Shown: positions 43,377 through 53,670, numbered from the stretch's first letter. The stretch: 64,000 nucleotides of DNA from Yarrowia lipolytica (GCF_001761485.1 NC_090771.1:806001-870000), one strand, 5' to 3'. Notes: generated from the sequence alone by a model not told the origin. Numbers and translations: made by a program.

Positions 43377-44522
43377 ATGTCAACTGTCAACCTTTTCAAG
43401 CCCATCAAGATCGGAGCCACCCAGCTCCAGAACCGAGTTGTTATGGCTCCTTTGACTCGAACTCGAGCTCAAAAGAACATTCCTTCCGATCTTGCTGTCG
43501 AGTACTACAAGCAGCGAGGATCATCTCCCGGAACTCTTCTGATTTCCGAGGCCACTTACATCCATCCTTCTTCTGGCGGAGGAGGATTCGGTGCGGAGAC
43601 AGTTCCCGGTATCTGGAACGATTCTGCCATTGTTGCTGGATGGAAGAAGGTGATTGATGGTGTCCATTCTGAAGGCTCCAAGATGTACATTCAGCTGTGG
43701 GACATTGGCCGAGTTGCCGACTACGAAATTCTGTCCAAGAACGGCTACGATCTCACCGGTCCTTCTGCCATTGCCCAGGCCGGTGATGAGGAGGGCGCCA
43801 AGCATGTTCGAGCTCTGACCATCCCCGAGATCAAGCAGAAGGTCCAGCGATACGTCGATGCTGCAAAGGCTGCTCTGGAGGCCGGTGCCGATGGTGTTGA
43901 GGTCCACTCTGCCAACGGTTACCTGCCCGATCAGTTCATCCACTGGAACTCCAACCACCGAACCGACGAGTACGGAGGATCCATTGAGAACCGAGCTCGA
44001 TTCACTCTCGAGATTATTGACGCTGTTTCTGCCGCCATTGGCGCTGACCGAGTTGGCGTTCGATTTTCTCCCTGGACCACTTTCCAGGACATGGAGGTGA
44101 GCGAGGAGAAGACTCTTCCCCAGTTCAAGTACCTGTTTGAGCAGCTGGAGAAGCGAGGAGTCGAGGACGCGTCCAAGCGACTTTCCTACATCCACGTCAT
44201 CGAGCCCCGAGCCAACGGTATCTTCGACATGACTCCCGAGCCCTGGCAATCCAACGAGCCCTTCCGAAAGATCTGGACCGGCAACCTCATTCGAGTTTTC
44301 AACCGACAGCTTGCTATTGACACCGCCCAGGAGGACGACAAGACTCTGATTGCCTTTGGCCGACGGTTCATTGCCAACCCCGATCTTGTCTACCGACTCG
44401 AGAAGGATCTTCCTCTCACCAAATGGGACCGAGACACCTTCTACGTCCCTGGACCCAAGGGATACACTGACTACCCCTTCTATAAGGACCAGCAGGAGCA
44501 GGATCAGGAGCTGAAGCAGTAA
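43377..44522 (+). CDS. Old yellow enzyme family NADPH:enone reductase
   Basis: The protein has 381 residues, starting at the ATG at 43377; an upstream in-frame part lies 5' of a normal yeast start and after a TATA box. It is an FMN-binding (beta/alpha)8 barrel: VVMAPLTRTRA near the N-terminus supplies the flavin-contacting Thr. The substrate-binding His177 and Asn180 lie in HSANGY, with the proton donor Tyr182, and TRD/TDEYGGSIENRARF follows. The FMN phosphate site is near IAFGRRFIANPDLV. OYE proteins reduce alpha,beta-unsaturated carbonyls with NADPH and help detoxify reactive aldehydes. IQLWDIGR has Asp where most relatives have His or Ala. Codon bias is very strong, so expression is probably high. 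Confidence 0.95.
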   Translation: MSTVNLFKPIKIGATQLQNRVVMAPLTRTRAQKNIPSDLAVEYYKQRGSSPGTLLISEATYIHPSSGGGGFGAETVPGIWNDSAIVAGWKKVIDGVHSEGSKMYIQLWDIGRVADYEILSKNGYDLTGPSAIAQAGDEEGAKHVRALTIPEIKQKVQRYVDAAKAALEAGADGVEVHSANGYLPDQFIHWNSNHRTDEYGGSIENRARFTLEIIDAVSAAIGADRVGVRFSPWTTFQDMEVSEEKTLPQFKYLFEQLEKRGVEDASKRLSYIHVIEPRANGIFDMTPEPWQSNEPFRKIWTGNLIRVFNRQLAIDTAQEDDKTLIAFGRRFIANPDLVYRLEKDLPLTKWDRDTFYVPGPKGYTDYPFYKDQQEQDQELKQ

Positions 44523-45275
44523 ATTAGATTCACAGAGACTGTGATTATATAGATTTAAAGCATTATAGAGCCAATAGGAATGTCGAGCGGTTATACGTTT
44601 GACCATCAATAATGTCAGTGAAAAGAGAATTAAGCAGAAAATACTATAGCATCAATGGCAATAATTTTGTCACTTGATGCCACACCAACTTGTCTACTGT
44701 ACAGTACTGTACTGTACTCCTACAAGTAGTTTCGCAAACCATTCCATTCATGTAGTTATCTAACACAATCAACTAAAAGTTCAACTAAATCTATCTAAGT
44801 AATCTTGGGTTAGTTGAGAAAAGCTTTGATTTCGTCTCTTGTCGCTAAATCAGAAATTTCGTGTCTCTGCAATAATTGACATTAAGAAATGTAGATAAAG
44901 GATATTGAAAAAAGCTCATCAGATGATTCTATCTCCAACGCAAATAATACTCACGGTTGATGCTGCTGTTGCCAGAAATAAAATTTGCGTCGGAAACAGA
45001 ATTTTTATAGTGACGTGAAAAGTTACCCTGTCAAGCCATGTAAGTTTCAGTACGACGGGGAGAGTGCTGTGATGGCGGATTACTAATGGTACGACTCGGT
45101 ATTGGATCCGGCGTTGTTTCTCTGAGCAGATCATCGCCATTCTGACAAGTTTCTTTGGGCCCCCAGTTTTTCCCATTTTTGGCTTTCATTTAATCTAAGC
45201 GAGTATTTGGGCCTACTTTGAGAGAGACAAGTTGGTTTTCAAAGCTCAGACTGAAGGTATTGTATATCGCGGGAA
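44523..45275. other. Spacer with a possible small spliced gene
   Basis: Mostly AT-rich sequence between convergent genes, with a GTACAGTACTGTACTGTAC cluster near 44700. A candidate small gene on the minus strand is listed separately. Confidence 0.45.
44795..45176 (-). CDS. Candidate small spliced gene (about 76 residues), unknown
   Basis: The minus-strand frame from ATG 45176 reads MGKTGGPKKLVRMAMICSEK and continues basic and hydrophobic to a GTGAGT at 44954. A CTAACCCAAG acceptor, the same form as in the LYR gene, lies at 44813-44804, and exon 2 would add two codons before the stop (44795-44803). Retention of the intron would give 85 residues. The basic leader suggests a mitochondrial or ribosomal role, but no family is recognised. 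Confidence 0.27.
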
Positions 45276-47105
45276 CTAGTCCTCATGGTCGTCCTCCACA
45301 CCGTTCTCAGCCAGAATTCTCTCTCTGGTTAGATGGGAATCTTTGTGATGCATGCACCAGGCCTGAAACTGACCCTGGTTGAAGCCCACAAAACACAGGG
45401 CTTGATCGGGCTTACCATAATGACGAGAGACAGCTGTAACGGTGCCTTCAACTAGATCCACAACGTCCAGACCTCTGGCCGTCATTCCAACGAGAAATTG
45501 GGCCGCATCCCGTGACTTGGAGCCCTGTGAGCATCTGTTTTCCATCAGCTCAGTGTCTGTGATGATTCGGTCTGCTCTATAATACACCTTACCAGGCGTG
45601 CTTAGATCGATGAAGGTAGGAACGAGGCACTTCATCTCTCGTAGATTCAGCCAGACAATTCCATTGTAGCAAGCCACTGGAGCCGCCGACGTGGAGCTTG
45701 TGTACTTGACCAGGCTTTGGTTCGCAATGTTAGCCAAGTGGTACCCATCCGTCTGTTTTGAAACAGACACATCTCCAGCGTCGTATGCCGAATACGGCTC
45801 CAAGATGGTGAGCGCATGGCCATAATGCGGCTTATCACGGGACATGATGAGACACCCCCCACCATGAAGATGAACATAGACAGTAGAACGACCCAGGTGG
45901 AATGATATATCCAAAATGATTCGTTGTCTGAACACAAACGAGGGGATGGTGATTTCCACACCCTGGAGCTTGATCACGGTTTCCTCAGAGTTCTGCGAAA
46001 CAAATTCATATTCTTCTGGGTGTTGTCGAGACTGCAAGGTCCAGGGGTCCATGAGGAATTCGTCTCCTGCCGGTCCAGAAAGAATGTGCATGTGCTCGCA
46101 CACCAAGCTCTCACATGCTGAACTGTCGGTCATGGAGGTAAATGTGGGAGGCAGCTTCTTGCCAAACTTAAGCTTCTTACCGACCACAGTCTTCTTGGGC
46201 CGACCATTTGATGTTGCCTCCACGTTGTCGATTCTGTCATTTTCAACCCACTTTTCACTTTCCAAGCGTCTAACGAATACCAAAGCCACATCCTGCCATG
46301 TCTTGAGATCCCCATCTCCAGGGACCATCCAGGGGTTTCTATTGTTCATCTTGGACTTCAAGAAAGAGTCGAGATGCTGGAAAATTGAATACCACTGCGT
46401 GTTGACCTCTCTCAGAGCGACGCACGTTTCAACGTCCGCAAACGAGTAAATGAACGATACAATCTCCGATGGGATGTGACGCTTCAGAGGCGGTCTAGAC
46501 ACAGCCGGATCCAACTGAACCCCGAGGTTCGTCTTATGAGTCACTTTGATATGCTCTCCATATGTGCTGAGGACCGTATCATACCACCACTCCTTTAGCT
46601 CCTCCTCCTGACCCGCCATCATCTCGTGTAGACAAGTCTGCACAAAAGACCCGTTGATGTCGTCCCAGATCCTAGTGAGCTGCTCCTGCTTCTTTGCTAA
46701 TATGTTCATACGCTCAAACATGGCGTCAATGATTATACTGAGATCTCGGCTGACAGCGCCATACGCCTTGGTGGCATAATCTATGCGGACTTGCAAGGAG
46801 AACTCTTCAATGTCGTCATGGTATCGTTCAAGGCTCCTGTACATGTTGTCTTTTGTGGGCTGGATGAATTCGAGAGCTTCAAGGAACGTGCCTTGCAACA
46901 TCTCCATTGCCAGAAGACAATCTTGTCTGTACGCTGGGACTGGCAACTTGGGTTTCATAGTCTTCAACAACTTCTTCAGCGTTTTGCAATAGAACTTGTA
47001 GTCTTCGAGAAAGGCGTTGCATGCGAAGAACAAGACCTTCCAGTCCTCTCCAACCTGATTGAGCAGCTCCGGGTCTTTGATATCTCTGGCTCTAGTGGTA
47101 TCCAT
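45276..47105 (-). CDS. F-box-like protein, probably lineage-specific family
   Basis: The protein has 609 residues. Residues 1-200 are largely helical with no clear motif. Around residues 207-250 the sequence PPLKRHIPSEIVSFIYSFAD followed by VETCVALREVNTQWYSIF has the F-box shape (L..P.EI...I.S....ET...L..V...W). F-box proteins hook substrates to Skp1-Cul1 ubiquitin ligases. The rest of the protein (about 330-580) is beta-rich with repeated short hydrophobic strands (STVYVHLHGGGCLIMS, GIVWLNLREMKCLVP) and may form a propeller-like substrate domain. I cannot match it to a named yeast protein. Y. lipolytica is known for expanded families of this kind, but membership is inferred. Confidence 0.75.
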   Translation of the reverse strand: MDTTRARDIKDPELLNQVGEDWKVLFFACNAFLEDYKFYCKTLKKLLKTMKPKLPVPAYRQDCLLAMEMLQGTFLEALEFIQPTKDNMYRSLERYHDDIEEFSLQVRIDYATKAYGAVSRDLSIIIDAMFERMNILAKKQEQLTRIWDDINGSFVQTCLHEMMAGQEEELKEWWYDTVLSTYGEHIKVTHKTNLGVQLDPAVSRPPLKRHIPSEIVSFIYSFADVETCVALREVNTQWYSIFQHLDSFLKSKMNNRNPWMVPGDGDLKTWQDVALVFVRRLESEKWVENDRIDNVEATSNGRPKKTVVGKKLKFGKKLPPTFTSMTDSSACESLVCEHMHILSGPAGDEFLMDPWTLQSRQHPEEYEFVSQNSEETVIKLQGVEITIPSFVFRQRIILDISFHLGRSTVYVHLHGGGCLIMSRDKPHYGHALTILEPYSAYDAGDVSVSKQTDGYHLANIANQSLVKYTSSTSAAPVACYNGIVWLNLREMKCLVPTFIDLSTPGKVYYRADRIITDTELMENRCSQGSKSRDAAQFLVGMTARGLDVVDLVEGTVTAVSRHYGKPDQALCFVGFNQGQFQAWCMHHKDSHLTRERILAENGVEDDHED

Positions 47106-47611
47106 GGTGATGAAACAAGTTGATAGAAGTGTGATCGGGAACTTTTGAGTTTCACCTCCTCCACGAGATCCAGTCGTGGCAAGTACAATCAGTGGTGAAT
47201 GATTAAAGATGGCAAAATGGTTTGCGCGAGTGTCGCACCCAGGGCAGTTACTTTACGAATACTCTTGGTGACGAGGATGGGAATTCCGATTGAGGTCAGC
47301 GGCGGCACTACAACGTTAAGAACAGAACACTCAATAAAAACATCAAAACACAAAGAAAAACACCACAAAATTAATATCAGAAGAGAGAGGAGAAGAATAC
47401 AAGCATTTATATACCATGAAAGTGCCATTTAATGGAAACAATGAGCCATTACTGAACAGATACTCCAAACGACTAAGAAAAACTGAGAATTAAGGTTGTC
47501 CAAATTTCGAAATTTCGAATTTCAAAATTTCAAATTTCAAGTTACCCCTAAAACGATTTTGGAATCTCTCAAAAAAAGAGAACACACCATCATCAGTATC
47601 CAAATCACGTG

Positions 47612-47667
<56 letters not shown>

Positions 47668-47676
47668 TATTATTAT
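47612..47676. repeat. AT dinucleotide microsatellite
   Basis: Almost pure AT for about 60 bases, broken by a few extra T or A, ending in ATT trinucleotides. The run could extrude as a cruciform. Confidence 0.95.
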
Positions 47677-47892
47677 TCAGTCCGGCATATCCAAAAGTCA
47701 CGTGAGCTGCACCTCCTCCTGCTATCCTCGTATCATGCGACAAGGTTTCGGTCACGAATCCCATTTACGCTCAACTCTATTCGCGTCGCGTCCAAAACTT
47801 GTTTATTACCATCTTTCAGCGTCGACACAACATTCGAAGCACGATTCGGGCGACTTTTCAGCAAAACAAAGGGCGCCATCGGACTCGTCATT

Positions 47893-47964
47893 CTGCGGAG
47901 ATTACAACAGCTGCGGAGATCACGACATCTGCGGAGATTACGACCACTGCGGAGACTACGACAG
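47893..47964. repeat. Minisatellite, 4 x 18 bp
   Basis: Four units beginning CTGCGGAGA, 18 bases each, with changes mainly in the last nine bases. It lies about 110-180 bases upstream of the TOF1 start, within its promoter. Confidence 0.92.
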
Positions 47965-48071
47965 TGCCATTTGTTTCACGTTAGCACCAAGAGTAACACG
48001 ACAATAATCACAAACCAATAGTCACAAACACGACAGTGGCGCGCTAACTCTCACTACTACTACATTCGACC

Positions 48072-51000
48072 ATGGAAGAAGTAGATCGACTCGTCACCGC
48101 GAGTATTACATCGATTGTGTCTGCTCTTGGAGGTTGCGATTTGGCCTCCGAAGACGCATCATACGTGCTGGGAGAAGAGGCCCTGGCCTGTCTCAAGGAC
48201 GTCAAGCAGTGGTTGCGGGCGTTCGACGAGAAGTTGGGCCGATCCGACGTGGCCAAATGCATTGCCAGCACCACTCTTGTGGTCAGCGACATCCCCTCGA
48301 TTCTGTCCACTTGGAACACACAAAGCGAAGCTGGCCAGGCGTCCACAAAGATGGACAGAGTGGCTCTGGCGTGTCTGGAGATTCTCGTTCCTCTTCTTTG
48401 GCCCATAGAGATAAATGACGAGACACCGGACAACGTGGTTGCATCAGCTGATCTGCTCAGACAGGCCCAGATCAGATACAAGCGCGCTCTTCTTGGCCAC
48501 CCCAGCAAGAGCATTTTGAAGGCGGTCGTTCGACTTTGTATCCCTTCAGTGGCCAAATCCAAGGCGGACCGAGACCAAAGAGACATTGGAATCATGAAGC
48601 TGGTTGTGTTCTTCATTCGAAACATGCTGGCCATTGATCCCATGGAAGCAAACGGAAAGACCGACGATATCAACCGATCTGCTACCCTGGAGGCATTTGA
48701 GAACCAGGGAGTACTCGATCTCATGCTAACCTTAGGATCCTGCACCGGCTACGACATTGTTGGAGTCGATCTGCCTCTGCTGGACTCCCTTTACCAGATG
48801 GTCAAGGGGTTGGATGTTGTCGAAATCTTTGAAACCTCGCCCAATGAGCCCGACAACCAGCTCAAGAACCTTCTGGACACCGAGAGACGCAACAAGCCGG
48901 TGGGCTCATCCCGACATTCACGATTCGCATCTACCATGACAGTCCTGCACAACGGTTCGAAAATCAGCGTGACAGGACCTACAGCGTCCATTGAGAAGAG
49001 TTTGGAGAAGTTTGACAAGTCCAAGCAGCCCGGAAGACGGCTCACAAAACCCACTACAGGTGTCTGGGAAGTGCCTGTGTTTGTCGGCCATTCTGCTAAG
49101 CGCTACATTCGTGTTTTCTCCGAGCTATTCAACGACTCTGCATTCAACCCTCTCATGCAGACCGTGCGAAAGGCTTTGGAGCAGGAAGACGATATTGGCC
49201 CTGCTTTTAAGCATTATCTGGTTGTGCTCAAGTGGTTCCTGGGAGTCGAAATGCACAGAAAGACGCCAGATTTCGGTCTCATTGCCTCTGTCGTGAACCA
49301 GGAAGCATTCATTATTATCATGCGGTCCATTCGTCAGGGAGTCCAGGCCAAAAACTGGACCATGGTGAAAACTGCCATGGATTCATTCAAAACCACGCTG
49401 GTTGTGGTAAACCTGATGTCTGACGAGGAGGTGGCGTCAAACATCAAGGCCAGGCTGTTCTACGAAGAGGAGTATTTAACAATGCTGGCCGATCTTACCA
49501 GACGGTGGGCGCTGCCGTTGACCTTCCTACAATCGGCAGTGGACATGACGCATACCCTGATCAAGACTCTGGAGAGCTTCACCAAGGCCAATACCACTCT
49601 CTATGTTCGCCGACGGCGTCTCAGGGCACAAAAGAAGGCAGATGACACTGGCAACGTGGAGGATTTGGAGAGCCTACCTGGGGAGGAGCACGAGTCTGCG
49701 ATTGAGTCTCGGGAACGAAAGTTCAACTTCTCGAGTTTTGAGAGCCGGTACTTCCACGAGGATACATTCACAACATACCGAATGGTCTTGTCCTCGTTCC
49801 AGCAGCTGGACAACTGCTATCTTGGCTGGTGTCTCAAGTTTCTGGACCGGGCCTTCAACAAGCGCAAATGCCGAGTCATGTTGTTTCGACTGGACTATTT
49901 GCAGTTGTTTCGAACCATGGTGAAGGAGCTGAACAGCAGTAACCCCTGGCGCAAGCCGTTCGAGCACTTTTTCAAAAAGTACATGCGTCAAATGATCCCC
50001 ATGATGAAAGAGCGTCCATGTCTGATGGTGGAGGTAATCTTTGCCAAGATCCCGGGAACTCTCCATTACCTCGAGAGCGGTGAAGAAAAGCCTGTTAGGG
50101 AGTTGAAGGAAAGAACCTCCAAGTTTGTCTACGAGTTCACCGAGGGAGATGACATTCCTGAAGAGCGCAAGGTGTGCATTCTTGTGGCCTCACTACTGGA
50201 TGAGGAAAAGAAGCAGCTGGTGGAGTGGTTCATTGATGAGCTGGATTCTCTGCTGAGGGCGCGAACGGGTGATACTCAGGTTCTGAATCCTCCCAAGGCC
50301 ACTGACGAGCTCAATGTTCCCAAGAGCATTGATGAGGACGACAAGTTCCGACTGTTGATGGAGCTTGTGGGATTCACTCTGAGCCGGATTCCCAAGTCTT
50401 CTGTTGGTTGCAAAACTCTCTGTTCTCTTCCTGGGGAGGTCTCCCGGGCTGACATCGAGCGTGCTACTGGTTGGTTAAAGCAGTGGTACTCTACTCCTGT
50501 AGACTTTGAGCCCTTTAACATGATCAAGCGAGTGAGACGAGATGATAAGGAGAGAAGAGGTGCTGGAGGGGACAAGGAGGGTAGTCAGGATGCCGAGGAA
50601 GATGACGAGCTGCCACTGTTCCTCGCGTCTGACTCTGAGGACGACATTGAGAACATCAACGACGAGATGTTTGCTCCTGTCCCCAAAGAGAAGCAGCAGA
50701 AGACTAAACAGAAGCTCAAGAGAAAGGGCACCTCCAAATCTACCCGGGAACGCGAGAAGCAAAGGGATTACACTGCGAAGACTACCATTGACATCCCAAT
50801 GTCGTACAAGTCTGCTGATTTCATCGGTGCTTCGGACGATGACTCAGACGACGAGCGAGACCGCAAGTTCTTTGAGAAGGAAAACGAGCTGCGAGAAGAG
50901 CTTCGAAAGGCAGAACCGACAATCAATCTTGAAGAGAAGGTCGATAAGGCGTTCAAGCGACAGTACGCTTATGTGTCTGATGGAGAGGAGGAGCCTCTGT

Positions 51001-51233
51001 CTGAAACGGAGTCCCACAAGCAGTATAGGGAGAAGGTGGACGAGGATAGGGATGATCTAAGTCATATGGCTGAGAGGGAGAACCGGCAGTATGACTTTGG
51101 TGACGAGGGCCATGACTCCGACAATCTGGAGATCATTGACGATGACAGCAAGAGTCCTGTGGCTGCTGAGGGAACCACTTCTTCTCAACCAATTAGAAAG
51201 AGAAGAATCGTGGATGATTCGGACGATGAGTAG
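48072..51233 (+). CDS. TOF1: Replication fork protection factor TOF1/Swi1 (Timeless family)
   Basis: The protein has 1053 residues. The N-terminal 450 residues are the helical-repeat Timeless domain, including LIVPLLWPIE-like and YKRALL...ILKAVVRLCIPS blocks and the FIRNMLAI motif typical of Tof1/Swi1. A second conserved part (about 550-720) has FESRYFHEDTFTTYRMVLSSF. The C-terminal 250 residues are highly charged with several Asp/Glu clusters and basic patches, ending in DDSDDE. With Csm3 this protein travels with the CMG helicase, couples it to the polymerase, allows pausing and supports the S-phase checkpoint. It lies about 10 kb from CDC45, its partner at the fork, but transcription is separate. 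No introns are seen. Confidence 0.95.
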   Translation: MEEVDRLVTASITSIVSALGGCDLASEDASYVLGEEALACLKDVKQWLRAFDEKLGRSDVAKCIASTTLVVSDIPSILSTWNTQSEAGQASTKMDRVALACLEILVPLLWPIEINDETPDNVVASADLLRQAQIRYKRALLGHPSKSILKAVVRLCIPSVAKSKADRDQRDIGIMKLVVFFIRNMLAIDPMEANGKTDDINRSATLEAFENQGVLDLMLTLGSCTGYDIVGVDLPLLDSLYQMVKGLDVVEIFETSPNEPDNQLKNLLDTERRNKPVGSSRHSRFASTMTVLHNGSKISVTGPTASIEKSLEKFDKSKQPGRRLTKPTTGVWEVPVFVGHSAKRYIRVFSELFNDSAFNPLMQTVRKALEQEDDIGPAFKHYLVVLKWFLGVEMHRKTPDFGLIASVVNQEAFIIIMRSIRQGVQAKNWTMVKTAMDSFKTTLVVVNLMSDEEVASNIKARLFYEEEYLTMLADLTRRWALPLTFLQSAVDMTHTLIKTLESFTKANTTLYVRRRRLRAQKKADDTGNVEDLESLPGEEHESAIESRERKFNFSSFESRYFHEDTFTTYRMVLSSFQQLDNCYLGWCLKFLDRAFNKRKCRVMLFRLDYLQLFRTMVKELNSSNPWRKPFEHFFKKYMRQMIPMMKERPCLMVEVIFAKIPGTLHYLESGEEKPVRELKERTSKFVYEFTEGDDIPEERKVCILVASLLDEEKKQLVEWFIDELDSLLRARTGDTQVLNPPKATDELNVPKSIDEDDKFRLLMELVGFTLSRIPKSSVGCKTLCSLPGEVSRADIERATGWLKQWYSTPVDFEPFNMIKRVRRDDKERRGAGGDKEGSQDAEEDDELPLFLASDSEDDIENINDEMFAPVPKEKQQKTKQKLKRKGTSKSTREREKQRDYTAKTTIDIPMSYKSADFIGASDDDSDDERDRKFFEKENELREELRKAEPTINLEEKVDKAFKRQYAYVSDGEEEPLSETESHKQYREKVDEDRDDLSHMAERENRQYDFGDEGHDSDNLEIIDDDSKSPVAAEGTTSSQPIRKRRIVDDSDDE

Positions 51234-51724
51234 AGGAAATATATTGTATTTAATTGTATTTGCATATACCACAACTACCACGGTCTAGAAATCCAGCATG
51301 TACTCTTTAGAAATGCATATAAATTTACAGTCCTCCTGGATCATCAATCCAACACCCTTTCCCTTTTGAAGTGGTCCCTAGTGACTGGTAGTCTGACAGA
51401 AGTCTTGGTTCAAGCGGCCGCGTTATTTTGTGTGGTTCGTTTGTTGATGACGATCCAGATGGCTCGACTCCCAGGTGACAACGGGTCTCCAAATTCATGC
51501 TCAATCCAACAGGGCACTCCATCAGTCATTCTGGGCACTCAGAGAATCACACATCAGACAAGTTGATTGTACAGCAAGGCGTCACTTTGATGAGATCCTC
51601 CCTCCTTATAGGGGTGTCTTGATGTGACCCTACCTCCTTCTAATTGTACATCTGAGCCCATGAGAAGACCAATTATCCTTGCCAGTACTCCAATATCATG
51701 TCGTCTCTCTCTTCATGTCCTCCA
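51234..51724. other. Convergent spacer between TOF1 and LSM8
   Basis: Holds the 3' ends of both genes. Short open frames occur but none looks coding. Confidence 0.5.
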
Positions 51725-52018
51725 CTACCGATTGCCTCTCGTATCGCCCAACTCCTCACCTCTGACCTCACCCCATTGTATCGAGCCGTCTAGCTCCAGA
51801 TCCGTCTCTCCTACACATGCTATACAGTCGCCTCGCAGCATGTATAGACCCAAATCCACCACTTCGGTCGGCTCATCTGGAGTGATGACTCTCTCTCGAG
51901 TGTTGGACAAGATGACGTTGGTAGCCTGGTCGTAGCCCTGCAGGATTCCCAAAATCAGCCGGCCGTCCGTCGTGATCACCGTCACGGGCTTGTTGATGTA
52001 TCCACTCAGAGCTGACAT
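51725..52018 (-). CDS. LSM8: U6 snRNA-associated Sm-like protein LSM8
   Basis: The protein has 97 residues from the ATG at 52018 (MSALSGYINKPVTVIT). An in-frame ATG ten codons earlier is possible, but the shorter form fits Lsm8 length and start. Sm motif 1 is TVITTDGRLILGILQGYDQATNVILSN, and Sm motif 2 is GLYMLRGDCIACVGETD, with the RG of the RNA-binding loop. Lsm8 replaces Lsm1 in the nuclear Lsm2-8 ring that binds the 3' U-tract of U6 snRNA for splicing. The Tyr-Ile-Asn-Lys leader and the conserved GYDQATN loop point to Lsm8 rather than another Lsm. Confidence 0.93.
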   Translation of the reverse strand: MSALSGYINKPVTVITTDGRLILGILQGYDQATNVILSNTRERVITPDEPTEVVDLGLYMLRGDCIACVGETDLELDGSIQWGEVRGEELGDTRGNR

Positions 52019-52865
52019 GGATGGAGTGGTAAGTACTTGTGCAGACAAGTTGTGTGATGGTGAACAAACTCTGGTGGAGTGCGTCGGTCATGTGCTGACT
52101 AAGCGGAGGTAATAAAACAAGCCGATATGAGGCGACCAAAGGGTGGATGGGGGAACAGTCTGTCTGTTGTTTGTTTAGGTAGTGGTAAAACGTATTGACA
52201 GAGATTTCGTTGCAGCAGATTAGGCATTTAGGGTTGTTGATAATAGTTGATATATTAACTAATTACTCAAGCCTGCTACTTGAGGTTCTATAGTAATCGT
52301 TTAAATTAGTGTTGCGATAGTTAAGAATGATGAGGGTTTTTTGTTAGACCTTCAGTATTAAGAGGAGCTTGAATGAGAACATTTGTGAACTTTGGTGGTG
52401 TCTGTATCACCGTGCTAAATGAACAGAGAAATGAATATCTTTGATGATTTTCTCTGTTGTCACGGAAAACATCACCAGACTCGATCTCATCAGAACACAT
52501 TCTCTGTACTATACTGGATAGTTGTGGTAAAAAGTCATGTTGGTTGTCGAGAATCTGTCAGACAATCCAGAAGCGATATATATTGGTCCTTCCAATTCGC
52601 GGAGTAGTACAGTACATTGTAGACCACTTTAATGTAGACCATTCTATCACCTAGGGGTTTATGATAGGGACCAAGGTCTTCATAGTCTGACTTGGAGCTG
52701 AGAAGTTGGAAAACAAGACATACTCCTCAATTCAGTACTGATCAATGGTTCATCCACATTTGACAAGCGCACAAGATTTGATCAATACCCTTCTCTCTTA
52801 GCTGTGAGTTCAGACTAATGCTGTTAAGACGGCTCCCTTGTTTTAGTCTGACGAATTAGTCAATA

Positions 52866-53451
52866 ATGTTTGGAAACCTCGGGTTCCATGTCATTTGGGG
52901 AGCACCAATTGTTGTTGCAAATGAAGTTAATGATGTATTCACACCTGTAGTGGACGTTATCGATGTGAAGATCCACACATATGATTCTACCAATTGACAG
53001 GATAGAGTGGCTGGTTTGGTGGTCGTTCGGAAAAACAGCTTTATGAAGCTTCGATAGGAGAGGCCGCCCTGCTTCCTTTGGAGCCGGCTGCTATCAGTTC
53101 TTCTTCCCTGGACGCGCCTTTCCCTCAGCTCCAGAGTATGTTATTGATCACTAGGGAGCTGGTTCCAGTGAGGGACCTTCAGCACCTTCTGCACCAGGAC
53201 AATTCATTGCTGGCGTGGTTGCCACATCTTCCGACAAGCATGATATCGAGCTGCTTCGTCTCCAGGGACTTTCTTCCCACCCGTACGTGGATGAGGATCA
53301 CGTCCCGCAATACAAGGAGGGGAAAGCTCCTGAGGAGGTAGTTGTCATGCAACTGAATGAGCTCGCCAGTGTTCCTCTTATTGAAGGCGAGATTGAGGAA
53401 GTGGATGAAGGGGGCTTCTTTGATGCGTCTAGTGAGTTCTCAGGGTCCTGA
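52866..53451 (+). pseudogene. Decayed coding sequence of unknown family
   Basis: Protein-like reads on the plus strand occupy more than one frame: FHVIWGAPIVVANEVNDVF near 52880, GLVVVRKNSFMKL, EAALLPLEPAAISSSSLDAP near 53065, and a 78-codon tail from 53215 with HDIELLRLQGLSSHP and LIEGEIEEVDEGGFFDAS. The tail is acidic and well spaced. Hydrophobic and acidic residue patterns are better than random. No family can be named, and nothing indicates a mobile element. Confidence 0.45.
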
Positions 53452-53670
53452 ACCACGTCGTCTGCTATGGGACCCCTTAAAACTTTCCAATAGTTGTTGT
53501 CAGACGACTGTCATCCGAACAACCAGAGAATTATGACCGTGTCCACTTTCACCACTTTTCATAGAGGGTTTGACTGTTGAGTGGGGTTGTTGGCGGTCAA
53601 CGAGAGCTTAGTACATTTAGTCTAGGGTGTTGTTCTCGTTCAGATGCCATACTCATTACAGTTGAAGTAC

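Larger units (their letters stand above)
47106..48071. other. Spacer between divergent F-box-like gene and TOF1
   Basis: Holds both promoters. It has an AT dinucleotide run at 47612-47676, a short AATTTCGAAATTTC-type repeat near 47500-47545 and an 18-bp minisatellite at 47893-47964. The 101-codon frame at 47702-48007 is carried by the minisatellite and is not believed to be a gene. Confidence 0.5.

Noticed and set aside
43521-44609. 362-codon minus-strand frame across the OYE gene
   Set aside because: Antisense shadow caused by strong codon bias of the OYE gene; the sense strand has all enzyme motifs.
47702-48007. 101-codon frame with Cys-Gly-Asp repeats
   Set aside because: It is created by the 18-bp array in the TOF1 promoter; the flanks are not protein-like.
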